From: Bacteroidota bacterium
GTDB lineage: Bacteria > Bacteroidota > Bacteroidia > Chitinophagales > BACL12
Reading direction: 5' to 3'
DNA: 64,000 nt
NCBI GenBank assembly: GCA_016124275.1
Contig: WGOA01000021.1
Location: forward strand, 42,013 to 106,012
Shown: positions 46,696 through 55,281 of the stretch, piece by piece
Numbering within the stretch: the stretch's first letter is position 1
Layout: every line of letters starts with the position of its first letter
The notes under the pieces: model-generated
Database searches by the model: none
What the model was told of the DNA's origin: nothing
Seen by the model: only the letters and a program-made list of their open reading frames with translations
Translations under genes and position numbers: made by a program

Positions 46696-49572
46696 ATGTT
46701 CGTGATGATAGCAAACGACTGGAAGGTCAGGGCCCTGGGGCTGCTGACCATGGTTCTTTTTCACCTGCCTGGCATGGCGCAAACCGGTACCATTGCCGGT
46801 ACGCTAATTGACGAAGCCAATGCAGAAGCCCTTATCGGCGCTGCCATTTACCTGGAGAGCGATCCCAGCATCGGCTCGGCAACCGATTTAGACGGACGCT
46901 ATAAAATTACCGGCGTGCCCGAAGGCACCCACAACGTGGTGTTGCGCTACGTCTCCTACCAGACCAAAACCGTAACGGATGTTGTGGTTTCTGCCGGCCA
47001 GGTTACCAATCTGGATGCCACCATGGCTTCCAGTTCAGAATTGTTAGAAGCCGTGGTCATTCGCGAAAGTTTTAAGGCCGAGTCCGTTGCAGCGGTTTAT
47101 ACCATGCAGAAAAAGGCCATTGCCGTGCAGGATGGCATCAGCCGTGACCTTATTGCCCGCAGCCCGGACAACAATACCGGTGAAGTGCTCAAACGTTTGC
47201 CTGGCACCACCATTCAGGACAACAAGTTTGCCATCGTACGCGGGCTTTCAGATCGCTACAACAACGCCATGGTCAATGGCCTGTTGCTGCCGTCAACGGA
47301 GCCTGACCGAAAGGCGTTTGCCTTTGACTTGTATCCAAGTTCGCTGCTGGACTACCTAATCATCACCAAAACCGCTTCGCCTGATCTTCCCGGTGAGTTC
47401 GCCGGAGGCATCATCCAACTCGCTACCCGCGACATTCCCGACGAGAACTTTATAGAAATTAGCGTCGGAACAGGCATCGACACCCGCAGCACCTTCAAAG
47501 ATTACACCAGCTACCCCGGCGGTGGACGCGATTGGCTTGGCGTGGACGATGGCAGCCGTGCCCTTCCGGACATCATCCAAAATGCCTCTCCTGGCGATGT
47601 TCGAAACACCAGCAACGATTCGCTGGCCATCATCTCGCGCATGTATCCGCGCAATTGGAAGCTGGAGCAAAGCTCCGCTATGCCCAACCGCAACCTTCAA
47701 CTTACGGCAGGACTGAACAAGGCGCTCGGTGAGGAGAGTCAATTTGGCGCCATTTTCGGCCTGACCTACGGCGGCAACAACACCTACCGACCGGCAGAAG
47801 AACTCAACTACCTGAGTGCACAAGGCGATTCCGCCTTCCGCTACGAAGACAATTACTACAACTTTAACACCCAAACGGGTCTTTTGCTCAATCTCGGCGT
47901 CAAAATCAAGGGCAAGCACAAAGTCAACCTGCGCACCGACTACGCCATTAATGCCAGCGACCGTGTTATTGAGCGAAGTGGCCGCGATTTCGTCAACACC
48001 ATTACGGAAAACCGCACCTACTACGAATTCATCAGCCGCCGCAACACCAACATGGCGCTGAGCGGCGACCATTCCATCGGGGACAGAAACATCCGCCTGG
48101 ACTGGATTGCCGGTTTCAACAGCACCCTGCGCGACCAGCCGGACAGCCGCTTTGGCAGGTACACCTTCAGCGAAACCGACAGTCTGTATCGCCTGGCTGT
48201 GACGCAGGCTCCCAGTTTCAGCAGCCTTGGACACTTCAGCAGTGCGCTTCAGGAGTTCACGCAGTCGGCAGCCCTCAATCTGGCCATCCCCTTCCAGATG
48301 GGCAACCAGAACCAAACCTTGAAGGTTGGCGGATACTACCAGGGCAAAGACCGCGAGTTTGACGCGCGAATTTTTGGATACCGCTCTTCGGTGCAGTTTT
48401 TCTTTGATCCCGAGTTTACCTCAATCGTCACCTCACCGCTGGACGAAGTTTTCGTGGATGAAAACCTGGTACCTGATCGCCTGTTCATTGACGAGATCAC
48501 CAATGCCTCCGACAGCTACATCGGCGATTCGCGCCTGGTTGCCGCATACGGTATGTTTGACAACAAGATCGGCAAGAAGCTGCGCATTGTATGGGGGGCA
48601 CGCGCCGAACAATTCACCCAAAACATCGAAACGGCAGACGTCACTGCTGGCGGAAACGAAGGGCAGGATCGCATCAACAACGACACCACCTACCTGGACA
48701 TTCTTCCGTCCATCAACATCACGTATTCGCTGAGCGATAAGATCAACATCCGGGTATCCGGGTCGCAAACTGTTGCGCGGCCGGAGTTCCGCGAACGGGC
48801 GCTGTTCAATTATTACAACTTCCAGAATTTCACCAACATCAGCGGTAACCTGGATCTGGTGCCAACGGACATCTACAACGCAGACATTCGTTTTGAATAT
48901 TACCCAAGCGGAGGGCAGATCATCTCGGTTAGCGCCTTTTATAAATACTTCAACAACCCCATTTCGTACCTGCGTATTCCGGGCGAAGGGGGGGGCGGAA
49001 TTGGCACACAAGAAGCGCCCATCAACGAGGACAACGCCCGCAACATCGGCATAGAAACCGAAGTGCGCAAAAACTTTGACTTCATTGGCGTCGAGCAACT
49101 GGTCTTCAGCACCAACTTGGCCTACATCAATTCCATTGCCAAACTGGACACCGGTCTGATCTCAGCCCAGGTGGGCAGCACCGAGCGCGGGTTGTTTTAC
49201 CAAAGCCCCTGGATCGTCAACTTCGGCCTCACCTGGTTAGACAACGATGGCCGCTTTGATGCCACCCTGTTGTTTAACACCTACGGAAGCCGCCGTATCC
49301 GATTGGGCAACGCCCAGTACCCGGACATTTTTGAAGCCCCGCAGAACCGCCTGGATGCCCAGGTCAGTTTCCGGTTGGTGGAAGGGCTGAAACTCAAAAT
49401 CACGGGCGAAAACCTGCTCCGCGCTCCCATCATTCAGTACTGGGACATTGGCAACGGTACCGCTGCTGACCCGGACAATAACGGACGCTATGATCAGGAG
49501 CTGGATCCGCTCATCAGCCGCTTCGACACGGGTGCCGGCCTCTCGGTGAGTTTGTCCTGGCGCATTCTCTAA
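46696..49572 (+). CDS. TonB-dependent outer-membrane receptor
   Basis: 958 residues. Signal peptide (about 1-29, ending PGMAQ), then a carboxypeptidase-regulatory-like domain (about 31-115, TIAGTLIDEANAEALIGAAI), a plug domain (about 125-250) with LPGTTIQDNKFAIVRGLSDRY and SPDLPGEFAGGIIQLATRD, and a 22-strand barrel ending SVSLSWRIL. The plug has no obvious substrate signature. No SusD-like partner is present; instead two homologous T9SS-sorted proteins flank it. I infer that these are the surface capture proteins of this transporter. Its promoter region carries the Pho-box-like repeat. Confidence 0.93.
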   Translation: MFVMIANDWKVRALGLLTMVLFHLPGMAQTGTIAGTLIDEANAEALIGAAIYLESDPSIGSATDLDGRYKITGVPEGTHNVVLRYVSYQTKTVTDVVVSAGQVTNLDATMASSSELLEAVVIRESFKAESVAAVYTMQKKAIAVQDGISRDLIARSPDNNTGEVLKRLPGTTIQDNKFAIVRGLSDRYNNAMVNGLLLPSTEPDRKAFAFDLYPSSLLDYLIITKTASPDLPGEFAGGIIQLATRDIPDENFIEISVGTGIDTRSTFKDYTSYPGGGRDWLGVDDGSRALPDIIQNASPGDVRNTSNDSLAIISRMYPRNWKLEQSSAMPNRNLQLTAGLNKALGEESQFGAIFGLTYGGNNTYRPAEELNYLSAQGDSAFRYEDNYYNFNTQTGLLLNLGVKIKGKHKVNLRTDYAINASDRVIERSGRDFVNTITENRTYYEFISRRNTNMALSGDHSIGDRNIRLDWIAGFNSTLRDQPDSRFGRYTFSETDSLYRLAVTQAPSFSSLGHFSSALQEFTQSAALNLAIPFQMGNQNQTLKVGGYYQGKDREFDARIFGYRSSVQFFFDPEFTSIVTSPLDEVFVDENLVPDRLFIDEITNASDSYIGDSRLVAAYGMFDNKIGKKLRIVWGARAEQFTQNIETADVTAGGNEGQDRINNDTTYLDILPSINITYSLSDKINIRVSGSQTVARPEFRERALFNYYNFQNFTNISGNLDLVPTDIYNADIRFEYYPSGGQIISVSAFYKYFNNPISYLRIPGEGGGGIGTQEAPINEDNARNIGIETEVRKNFDFIGVEQLVFSTNLAYINSIAKLDTGLISAQVGSTERGLFYQSPWIVNFGLTWLDNDGRFDATLLFNTYGSRRIRLGNAQYPDIFEAPQNRLDAQVSFRLVEGLKLKITGENLLRAPIIQYWDIGNGTAADPDNNGRYDQELDPLISRFDTGAGLSVSLSWRIL

Positions 49573-49629
49573 CCTTCCCTTCACCGTCCTCCCAACATTT
49601 TTTCAAGCCTAAGTTTTACCATCAGCGTC

Positions 49630-51501
49630 ATGAAAAACATAGTAATAGTTATGCTTGCTCTGCTGGCGTTTGCCGGCGGCGTGCATGCCCAAAGTCCCGT
49701 CGTGGAAGTCACGACCGACATTACCACCTTTGCCAATTGGACCAGCGACAACGTGTACCTGATCAAAGGAACGATCTATGTCAAGGGCATCCTGATCATT
49801 GGCCCGGGCACCGTCATCCGCGGCGACAAAGCCACCAAAGGCACCCTGGTCATTACCCGCACCGGGCAGATCAACGCCAACTCGGTCTTAGATGACAATC
49901 CGGCCATTGTGTTCACCAGTTCAGAGCCGGTGGGCAGCCGCGCTCCGGGCGACTGGGGCGGCATTGTGATTCTGGGCGAAGCGCCCATCAATGCTGCCGG
50001 GGGCACCGCGCTGGTTTCCGCCGTCAATAATGCATCCAATGATGGCCAGTACGGCGGTACCAATGCCGCAGACGTTTCCGGCTCGCTGCAGAAAGTGCGC
50101 ATCGAATACGCCGGCGCCACCCTCGCGGGCGGTGTACGCGTAGGCGGCCTCACGCTTGCAGGCGTGGGAACGGGCACCACCCTAAAAAACGTCCAGGTCA
50201 CCAACTGCGCCGGCGACGGCTTTGACATCCGCGGCGGCACGGTGAACATGAGCCAATTGCTCAGCCACCGCAACGCCGACGATGACTTTGACCTGACCCA
50301 CGGCTATTCCGGGCGCGTGCAATTTGCTGCCGGTCTGCGCGACAACGGCAACGTCAACGGCGAGGCCGGGGCCAATGGCCTCGAAGCCGACAACGATGCC
50401 ACCGGCTCAGCCGCTACGCCCTATACCTCCGCTACCTTCAGTAACCTGTTGTTGGCCGGGCCGTTGGTTACCCCAGGTACCACCGTTGACGCCGATTTCC
50501 AGAACGGCATTCGCATCGGGGGAAATGCCCGCGTCGGCATCTACAACAGCATCGTGATGGGCTACCCTACGGGCATCAACATAGACGGAGCAGCCTCGCA
50601 GGCCGCAGCTGACGCCGATGCTTTCGATATCCTCAACACGTTTATAGCGGGTTGCACCAATGAACTGGCTGCAGCCGGAGGCTGGGACATCAGCGGCTTT
50701 TTTGATGATGTGGCAAAAGCCAACACCACCTATCCCGTCAACGATTCGATTCGCCTGATTGACCCCTTCGACCTGACCTTCCCGGACTTCAAACCGACTG
50801 CCAGCTCTCCCGTAATTGGAGCCGCCAGTTTCGCCGCGCCAGCCTTGGCCGCCTTTACCAGCGTATCTTATGCCGGGCCCTTTGCGAACGGTCTGGACTG
50901 GACCTTGTGTTGGTCCAACTTTGACCCAGCCGTAACACCCTACAGCACGGGCAGCGCATTGGTGGGTGGCCCCATCAACGTGAATTTCGCTTTCGATGGC
51001 CGTCCCGCGTCTGACTCGCTCACCGTTGATTTCAGCAATGAAACCGAAGGAGCAGTGCGCTACTTCTGGAACTTCGGCGACATCACCACCGACATGGATA
51101 CCTCCACCTTGGAGAACCCCACCTGGACGTATCCGGAAGCCGGTTCTTACGAGGTGCGCCTGCGCGCTACCGGCGTTTGCGACAACCAGGACTCGTTGTC
51201 CATCAACACCTTCGTCGGTCTGGGCCTGAGCGATTGGTTCAGCGGTGCCCAACTGACCTTGTTCCCCAACCCGGCCAGCAACCTGGTCTGGCTGGACATG
51301 GACCTGCCCCGTGCAGAATCCCTGCAGGTACGCTTGATGGACATGCAAGGCCGGGGCCTGCGCGACTACGGCACGCTGGACATGCCCGCCGGCCAGTTCC
51401 GCTATACCCTTGCGCTGGATGGCATCGAAACCGGACTGTACCTGTTGACCATCGCGGGCCCAGGTGGCTTCCACGCGGAGAAACTGCAAGTCAGGCCTTA
51501 A
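49630..51501 (+). CDS. T9SS-sorted surface protein, paralogue 2, with PKD-like domain
   Basis: 623 residues. Signal peptide (about 1-20, AGGVHAQ). The first about 440 residues are homologous to the surface protein at 44312 (NWTSDNVYLIKGTIYVKG, GPGTVIRGDKATKGTLVITR, EPVGSRAPGDWGGIVILGEAPINAAGG). A PKD-like domain follows (about 450-530, FWNFGDITTDMDT ... YEVRLRATG), and a T9SS type A sorting domain ends it (LTLFPNPASNLVWLDM ... GLYLLTIAG). It starts 57 bp after the receptor gene and is probably cotranscribed. A strong terminator follows. Confidence 0.88.
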   Translation: MKNIVIVMLALLAFAGGVHAQSPVVEVTTDITTFANWTSDNVYLIKGTIYVKGILIIGPGTVIRGDKATKGTLVITRTGQINANSVLDDNPAIVFTSSEPVGSRAPGDWGGIVILGEAPINAAGGTALVSAVNNASNDGQYGGTNAADVSGSLQKVRIEYAGATLAGGVRVGGLTLAGVGTGTTLKNVQVTNCAGDGFDIRGGTVNMSQLLSHRNADDDFDLTHGYSGRVQFAAGLRDNGNVNGEAGANGLEADNDATGSAATPYTSATFSNLLLAGPLVTPGTTVDADFQNGIRIGGNARVGIYNSIVMGYPTGINIDGAASQAAADADAFDILNTFIAGCTNELAAAGGWDISGFFDDVAKANTTYPVNDSIRLIDPFDLTFPDFKPTASSPVIGAASFAAPALAAFTSVSYAGPFANGLDWTLCWSNFDPAVTPYSTGSALVGGPINVNFAFDGRPASDSLTVDFSNETEGAVRYFWNFGDITTDMDTSTLENPTWTYPEAGSYEVRLRATGVCDNQDSLSINTFVGLGLSDWFSGAQLTLFPNPASNLVWLDMDLPRAESLQVRLMDMQGRGLRDYGTLDMPAGQFRYTLALDGIETGLYLLTIAGPGGFHAEKLQVRP

Positions 51502-51589
51502 CCGAACAAAGGACCGGTACGACCCGGTACCTGCCGCTGACCCTGCACCCAGCAGCGGGCTGCAGACCTGAGGTAACGATACGCTGATC

Positions 51590-51631
51590 GGGGGGGGCGT
51601 GGTTTTCGTGCCGCGGCCCCCATTTTTTTTT
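51590..51631 (+). terminator. Intrinsic terminator after T9SS surface protein 2
   Basis: A G-run with GCGTGG on the left and CCGCGGCCCCC (51611-51621) on the right form a stem of about 10 bp with minor mismatches, followed by A and nine T. Confidence 0.8.
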
Positions 51632-51692
51632 GGTTGCTGGCGCAGCAGCCCGGTTAAACGCTACCAAGCCCTGTACGGCATTGCCCCTTCTG

Positions 51693-51714
51693 CTTAACAT
51701 TCGCTTAACACAAT
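51693..51714 (+). promoter_or_regulatory. Second Pho-box-like 11-bp tandem repeat
   Basis: CTTAACATTCG at 51693 is followed directly by CTTAACACAAT, again TTAACA-N5-TTAACA. It shares the first 17 bp (CTTAACATTCGCTTAAC) with the copy at 46555, about 5 kb away. Confidence 0.55.
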
Positions 51715-51800
51715 GGTATTAGAAGCATAACCTCAACCATACCTTGTCTGGGCAAGAGCGGTCGCATCTTTGCCTTGTCTTTTAGAGGAATGATTTTTTG

Positions 51801-51840
51801 CGCTTTGAGTCGCCTTAATTCGCTTATAGTCGCATTGGTT
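51801..51840 (+). repeat. Four 10-bp repeats in the leader of the haloperoxidase operon
   Basis: CGCTTTGAGT, CGCCTTAATT, CGCTTATAGT and CGCATTGGTT follow one another (consensus CGCNTTNANT). They sit between the putative promoter and the leader terminator. Confidence 0.7.
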
Positions 51841-51895
51841 AATCGAGAGTACTACCTTATATAGTTTTCTTTTGTTTTGGATCGAACGCCCCAGA

Positions 51896-51926
51896 GCCCG
51901 GCCTTTTAAGGTCGGGCTTCTTTTTT
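51896..51926 (+). terminator. Leader terminator just upstream of lipoprotein gene
   Basis: GCCCGGCCTT pairs with AAGGTCGGGC (one G-U) with almost no loop beyond TT, then TTC and six T. Lying 34 bp before the ATG, it could attenuate the downstream operon or end a small RNA of about 150 nt. Confidence 0.75.
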
Positions 51927-51960
51927 GGCCTTATCTTTAGGCACCTTTTTCAAAAAGCCT

Positions 51961-54900
51961 ATGCGCTGCCATGTCGCCTCTGCCTTTCATCCCGGTACCA
52001 ACGTTTGGGGGGCCATTATCCTGACTTTTGCGCTCGCGTCCTGCCAAAAACCCGCAGAGACTGCGCAAGCCCCTTCGCCCGTTTCAGAAAAACCCCTGTT
52101 CCGGCTCGTAGCGGCTGAAGAAAGCAACATTCATTTCGCCAATCCATTGGATGAAAATTCCGAAATGAATATATTTTTATATGATAACTATTACAGCGGC
52201 GCCGGGGTAGCCGTTGGCGACCTCAACGGCGATTCGCTCCCTGACCTGTTTTTCACGGCCAACCTGCTGCCTGGGCGGTTGTTTTTCAACCAGGGCAATC
52301 TGCGCTTTCAGGAAGCCACGCGCGAAGCCGGGCTGCTCTATCCCAAAGGTTGGACCACCGGTTGCTCCATGGCCGACGTGAACGGCGACGGCCACCTGGA
52401 CCTCTACATCTGCCGCTCCGGCAAATTCGCGGAAGACCAGCGCCGCAACCTGCTCTACCTCAACAACGGCAATGGAACCTTCACGGAGGCGGGCAAAGCC
52501 TGGGGCCTGGATGATCCCGGCTACTCCATGAACGCCGTGTTTTTTGACTACGACAACGACGGCGATCTGGACTGTTACCTCATCAATTACCCCATTGAGG
52601 CCTTCAAGAATTTTTATGTCGAAGAAATCCGTCGCCAGCGCGACCCCCTGGCCGGCGACAAACTCTTCCGCAATGACGGCAACCGCTTTACCGATGTGAG
52701 CGCTCAGGCAGGCATCAACGGCTCGCCCATCAGCTTTTCGCTCAGTGCCTCGGTATCGGACTTTAACCTGGACGGCCATCTGGACCTGTACATCAGCACC
52801 GACTTTACCGAACAGGACTTTTACTACCTCAACAACGGCAACGGCACCTTCCGCGAAAGCCTGAACAACGCGTTTGGGCACACCTCGCAGTTCAGCATGG
52901 GCAATGACGCGCAGGACATCAACCGCGACGGTTGGCAAGACCTCGTGGTGCTGGACATGCTCCCGGAAGACAACATGCGCCAGAAGACGCTGCTCGGTCC
53001 CAACGGCTATGACCGCTACCAGTTGCAGGTCGAATTTGGGTTCGGCCGCCAGCAAATGCGCAACAGCCTTCAACTGAACGACGGGAACGGGCAGTTCCGC
53101 GAGGTGGGGCAATGGGCCGGCATCAGCAACACGGACTGGAGTTGGTGCGCCTTGCTGGCCGACTACGACAATGACGGCTGGACGGACTTGTACGTCACCA
53201 ACGGTTTCAAGCGCGATTACACCAACCTTGATTTCCTGAAGTACACCGCGCCTGAAAACAAAGAAGCCGCCCAGAAACTGGGCCAGGAGCAAGACCTGGG
53301 CCAACTGGTTCGGCAATTGCCCAGCGTTCGCATTCCCAATTACGCCTTTCGAAATACGGGCAACGGGCGCTTTGAAAAAGTCAGCAAAGCCTGGGGTGTG
53401 CAATACCCTTCATTTTCAAACGGAGCGGTGTACGCCGATCTGGACCGCGACGGCGACCTGGATCTGGTGGTCAACAACATTGACGACAAGGCCTTTTTGT
53501 TCGAAAACCAAGGGCGCTCCGGGCAACATTGGTTGCAGGTCCGCCTGGAGGGCACCCCACAAAACCGTTTTGGCGTTGGCGCGCGCGTTCGGGTTGAAAC
53601 GGCCTCCGGCACCCAGGAGCAATTTATGATGCCCAGCCGCGGGTTCTTGTCCAGCCTGGAGCCGGTGTTGCACTTTGGGCTCGGCGCTGACCAACAGGTT
53701 CAGCGCGTGTCGGTGCGCTGGCCGGACGGCAAGGTGCAGGTCATCAGCGATCAGTCCGCCGACCGGCGCATGACCCTCAAGCATGCGCAAGCCGGTGCAG
53801 GAACCTGGGCGGCCCTTCGCCCGGAACCGCTTTTCCGCGCTGGGCCGGCGCCGGCATTTACCCACCGCGAGAGCGATTACATTGACTTGAAAACCGAGCC
53901 GCTCCTGCCGCATTTTTGCTCCACACAGGGCCCTGTTCTGGCGGTTTCTGCCCCCGAAGGCGGTGGTCAGGCCGATCGGATTTTTGTTGGAAGCGCCAAA
54001 GGTTTTCCTGCGGCGGTCTTTCAGGTGGCGTCCAATGGATCGCTGCAGGCGCAGGCTCAGCCCGCCCTGGCCCGCGATGCCGCCAGCGAAGATGGCGGTG
54101 CGGTTTGGCTGGACGTGAACCAGGACGGCTTTCAGGACCTGTACGTAGCCTCCGGCAGTTACGAAGACGTGCCTGGTGACGCTGCCCTGGTGGATCGGCT
54201 CTACCTGGGCAACGCGCAGGGGCAACTGACCCCTTCCGGCCAGGATTTGTCCTTTACGGGCGCAGCAGCCGGTTCAGCGCCTGCCGCTGGCGACATGAAC
54301 AAGGACGGTTTTCCGGAGCTTTTTGTTGGGTCGAGGGCCTTGCCCGGGCAGTACGGCATTCCGGCCAAATCCTGGCTGCTGGTCAATGAGAAGGGTGTGC
54401 TCCGTGCGGCAGAATTGCCCGCTCAACCCGGCGGACTGGTTACCGCAGCCCTTTGGGCCGACCTCAATGGCGACAGTTGGCCTGATTTGGTGGTGGCCGG
54501 GGAGTGGATGCCCGTTGTGGTGTACTACAACCAGCAAGGCAAACTCCAGGCACCAACCGCGCTTCCGGGCGGCAGCGGCTGGTGGTACAGCCTGCAGGCG
54601 GTTGACCTTGACGGCGACGGCAAATTGGATCTGGTAGCCGGCAACCGCGGCTGGAACGCCCAGGCGCAAGCCAGTGCCGATCAGCCCGTGCGCATGTACG
54701 TGCATGATTTTGACCAAAACGGACAAACAGAACCTATCATAACTTATTATATCGACAACATAAGTTATCCTATGGCTTCGCGCGACGACTTGTTGGACCA
54801 GCTCAATGTGCTTAAAAAGAAGTACATCCGATACGCGCCCTACGGCAGTGCTACGTATGAAGCCATCTTCACGGAAACGGAGCGCAAGGATGCCCGCGAA

Positions 54901-55281
54901 TACCGGGCGGAGAATTTCAGCAGCACGGTTTTCTACAATACGGGCAACAACGCCTTTAGCGCGGTAGCCTTGCCCGCCGAAGCCCAGGTTGCTCCCATGT
55001 GGGGCATCGCCCCGCGCGACCTCAACGGCGACGGTTTAGCCGACCTGGTGTTGACTGGCAATTTTTTTGACAACCGCGCCGAGGCCGGTCCCTACGATGC
55101 CAACCGGGGCACGGTGCTGATGCAAGAAAAAGACCGGGGCTGGCGTGCGCTCAGCCCCGCGCAAAGCGGGCTGAACCTGCGCGGCGATACCCGCGCGTGC
55201 GTGTTTATCGGCAATACCCTGGTGGTGCTCAACAACCGTGGACCCCTTCAATGTTTTCAGTATGCGAAACCGCAGCTTTAG
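51961..55281 (+). CDS. FG-GAP/VCBS-repeat lipoprotein with ASPIC/UnbV domain
   Basis: From ATG 51961 the precursor has 1106 residues. A lipobox FALASC places the lipidated Cys near residue 27. A row of FG-GAP/VCBS repeats (GDLNGDSLPDLFF, ADVNGDGHLDLYI, FDYDNDGDLDCYL, DLDRDGDLDLVV) follows, with calcium-binding DxDxDG loops and a seven-bladed propeller layout. An ASPIC/UnbV domain lies at about 515-590 (QNRFGVGARVRVETASG), and a second propeller completes the C-terminal half. This is the CRTAC1-like type common in Bacteroidota. Its last 20 bp overlap the haloperoxidase start, so the two are coupled. Confidence 0.92.
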   Translation: MRCHVASAFHPGTNVWGAIILTFALASCQKPAETAQAPSPVSEKPLFRLVAAEESNIHFANPLDENSEMNIFLYDNYYSGAGVAVGDLNGDSLPDLFFTANLLPGRLFFNQGNLRFQEATREAGLLYPKGWTTGCSMADVNGDGHLDLYICRSGKFAEDQRRNLLYLNNGNGTFTEAGKAWGLDDPGYSMNAVFFDYDNDGDLDCYLINYPIEAFKNFYVEEIRRQRDPLAGDKLFRNDGNRFTDVSAQAGINGSPISFSLSASVSDFNLDGHLDLYISTDFTEQDFYYLNNGNGTFRESLNNAFGHTSQFSMGNDAQDINRDGWQDLVVLDMLPEDNMRQKTLLGPNGYDRYQLQVEFGFGRQQMRNSLQLNDGNGQFREVGQWAGISNTDWSWCALLADYDNDGWTDLYVTNGFKRDYTNLDFLKYTAPENKEAAQKLGQEQDLGQLVRQLPSVRIPNYAFRNTGNGRFEKVSKAWGVQYPSFSNGAVYADLDRDGDLDLVVNNIDDKAFLFENQGRSGQHWLQVRLEGTPQNRFGVGARVRVETASGTQEQFMMPSRGFLSSLEPVLHFGLGADQQVQRVSVRWPDGKVQVISDQSADRRMTLKHAQAGAGTWAALRPEPLFRAGPAPAFTHRESDYIDLKTEPLLPHFCSTQGPVLAVSAPEGGGQADRIFVGSAKGFPAAVFQVASNGSLQAQAQPALARDAASEDGGAVWLDVNQDGFQDLYVASGSYEDVPGDAALVDRLYLGNAQGQLTPSGQDLSFTGAAAGSAPAAGDMNKDGFPELFVGSRALPGQYGIPAKSWLLVNEKGVLRAAELPAQPGGLVTAALWADLNGDSWPDLVVAGEWMPVVVYYNQQGKLQAPTALPGGSGWWYSLQAVDLDGDGKLDLVAGNRGWNAQAQASADQPVRMYVHDFDQNGQTEPIITYYIDNISYPMASRDDLLDQLNVLKKKYIRYAPYGSATYEAIFTETERKDAREYRAENFSSTVFYNTGNNAFSAVALPAEAQVAPMWGIAPRDLNGDGLADLVLTGNFFDNRAEAGPYDANRGTVLMQEKDRGWRALSPAQSGLNLRGDTRACVFIGNTLVVLNNRGPLQCFQYAKPQL

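Larger units (their letters stand above)
51502..51960. other. 459-bp intergenic region with terminator, Pho-like box and leader
   Basis: In order it holds an intrinsic terminator for the upstream gene (51590-51631), the second CTTAACATTC repeat (51693-51714), a possible promoter (TTG at 51742 followed about 20 bp later by CATCTTTG), a four-unit 10-bp repeat (51801-51840) and a second intrinsic terminator (51896-51926) that ends only 34 bp before ATG 51961. No protein gene is visible. Confidence 0.6.
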
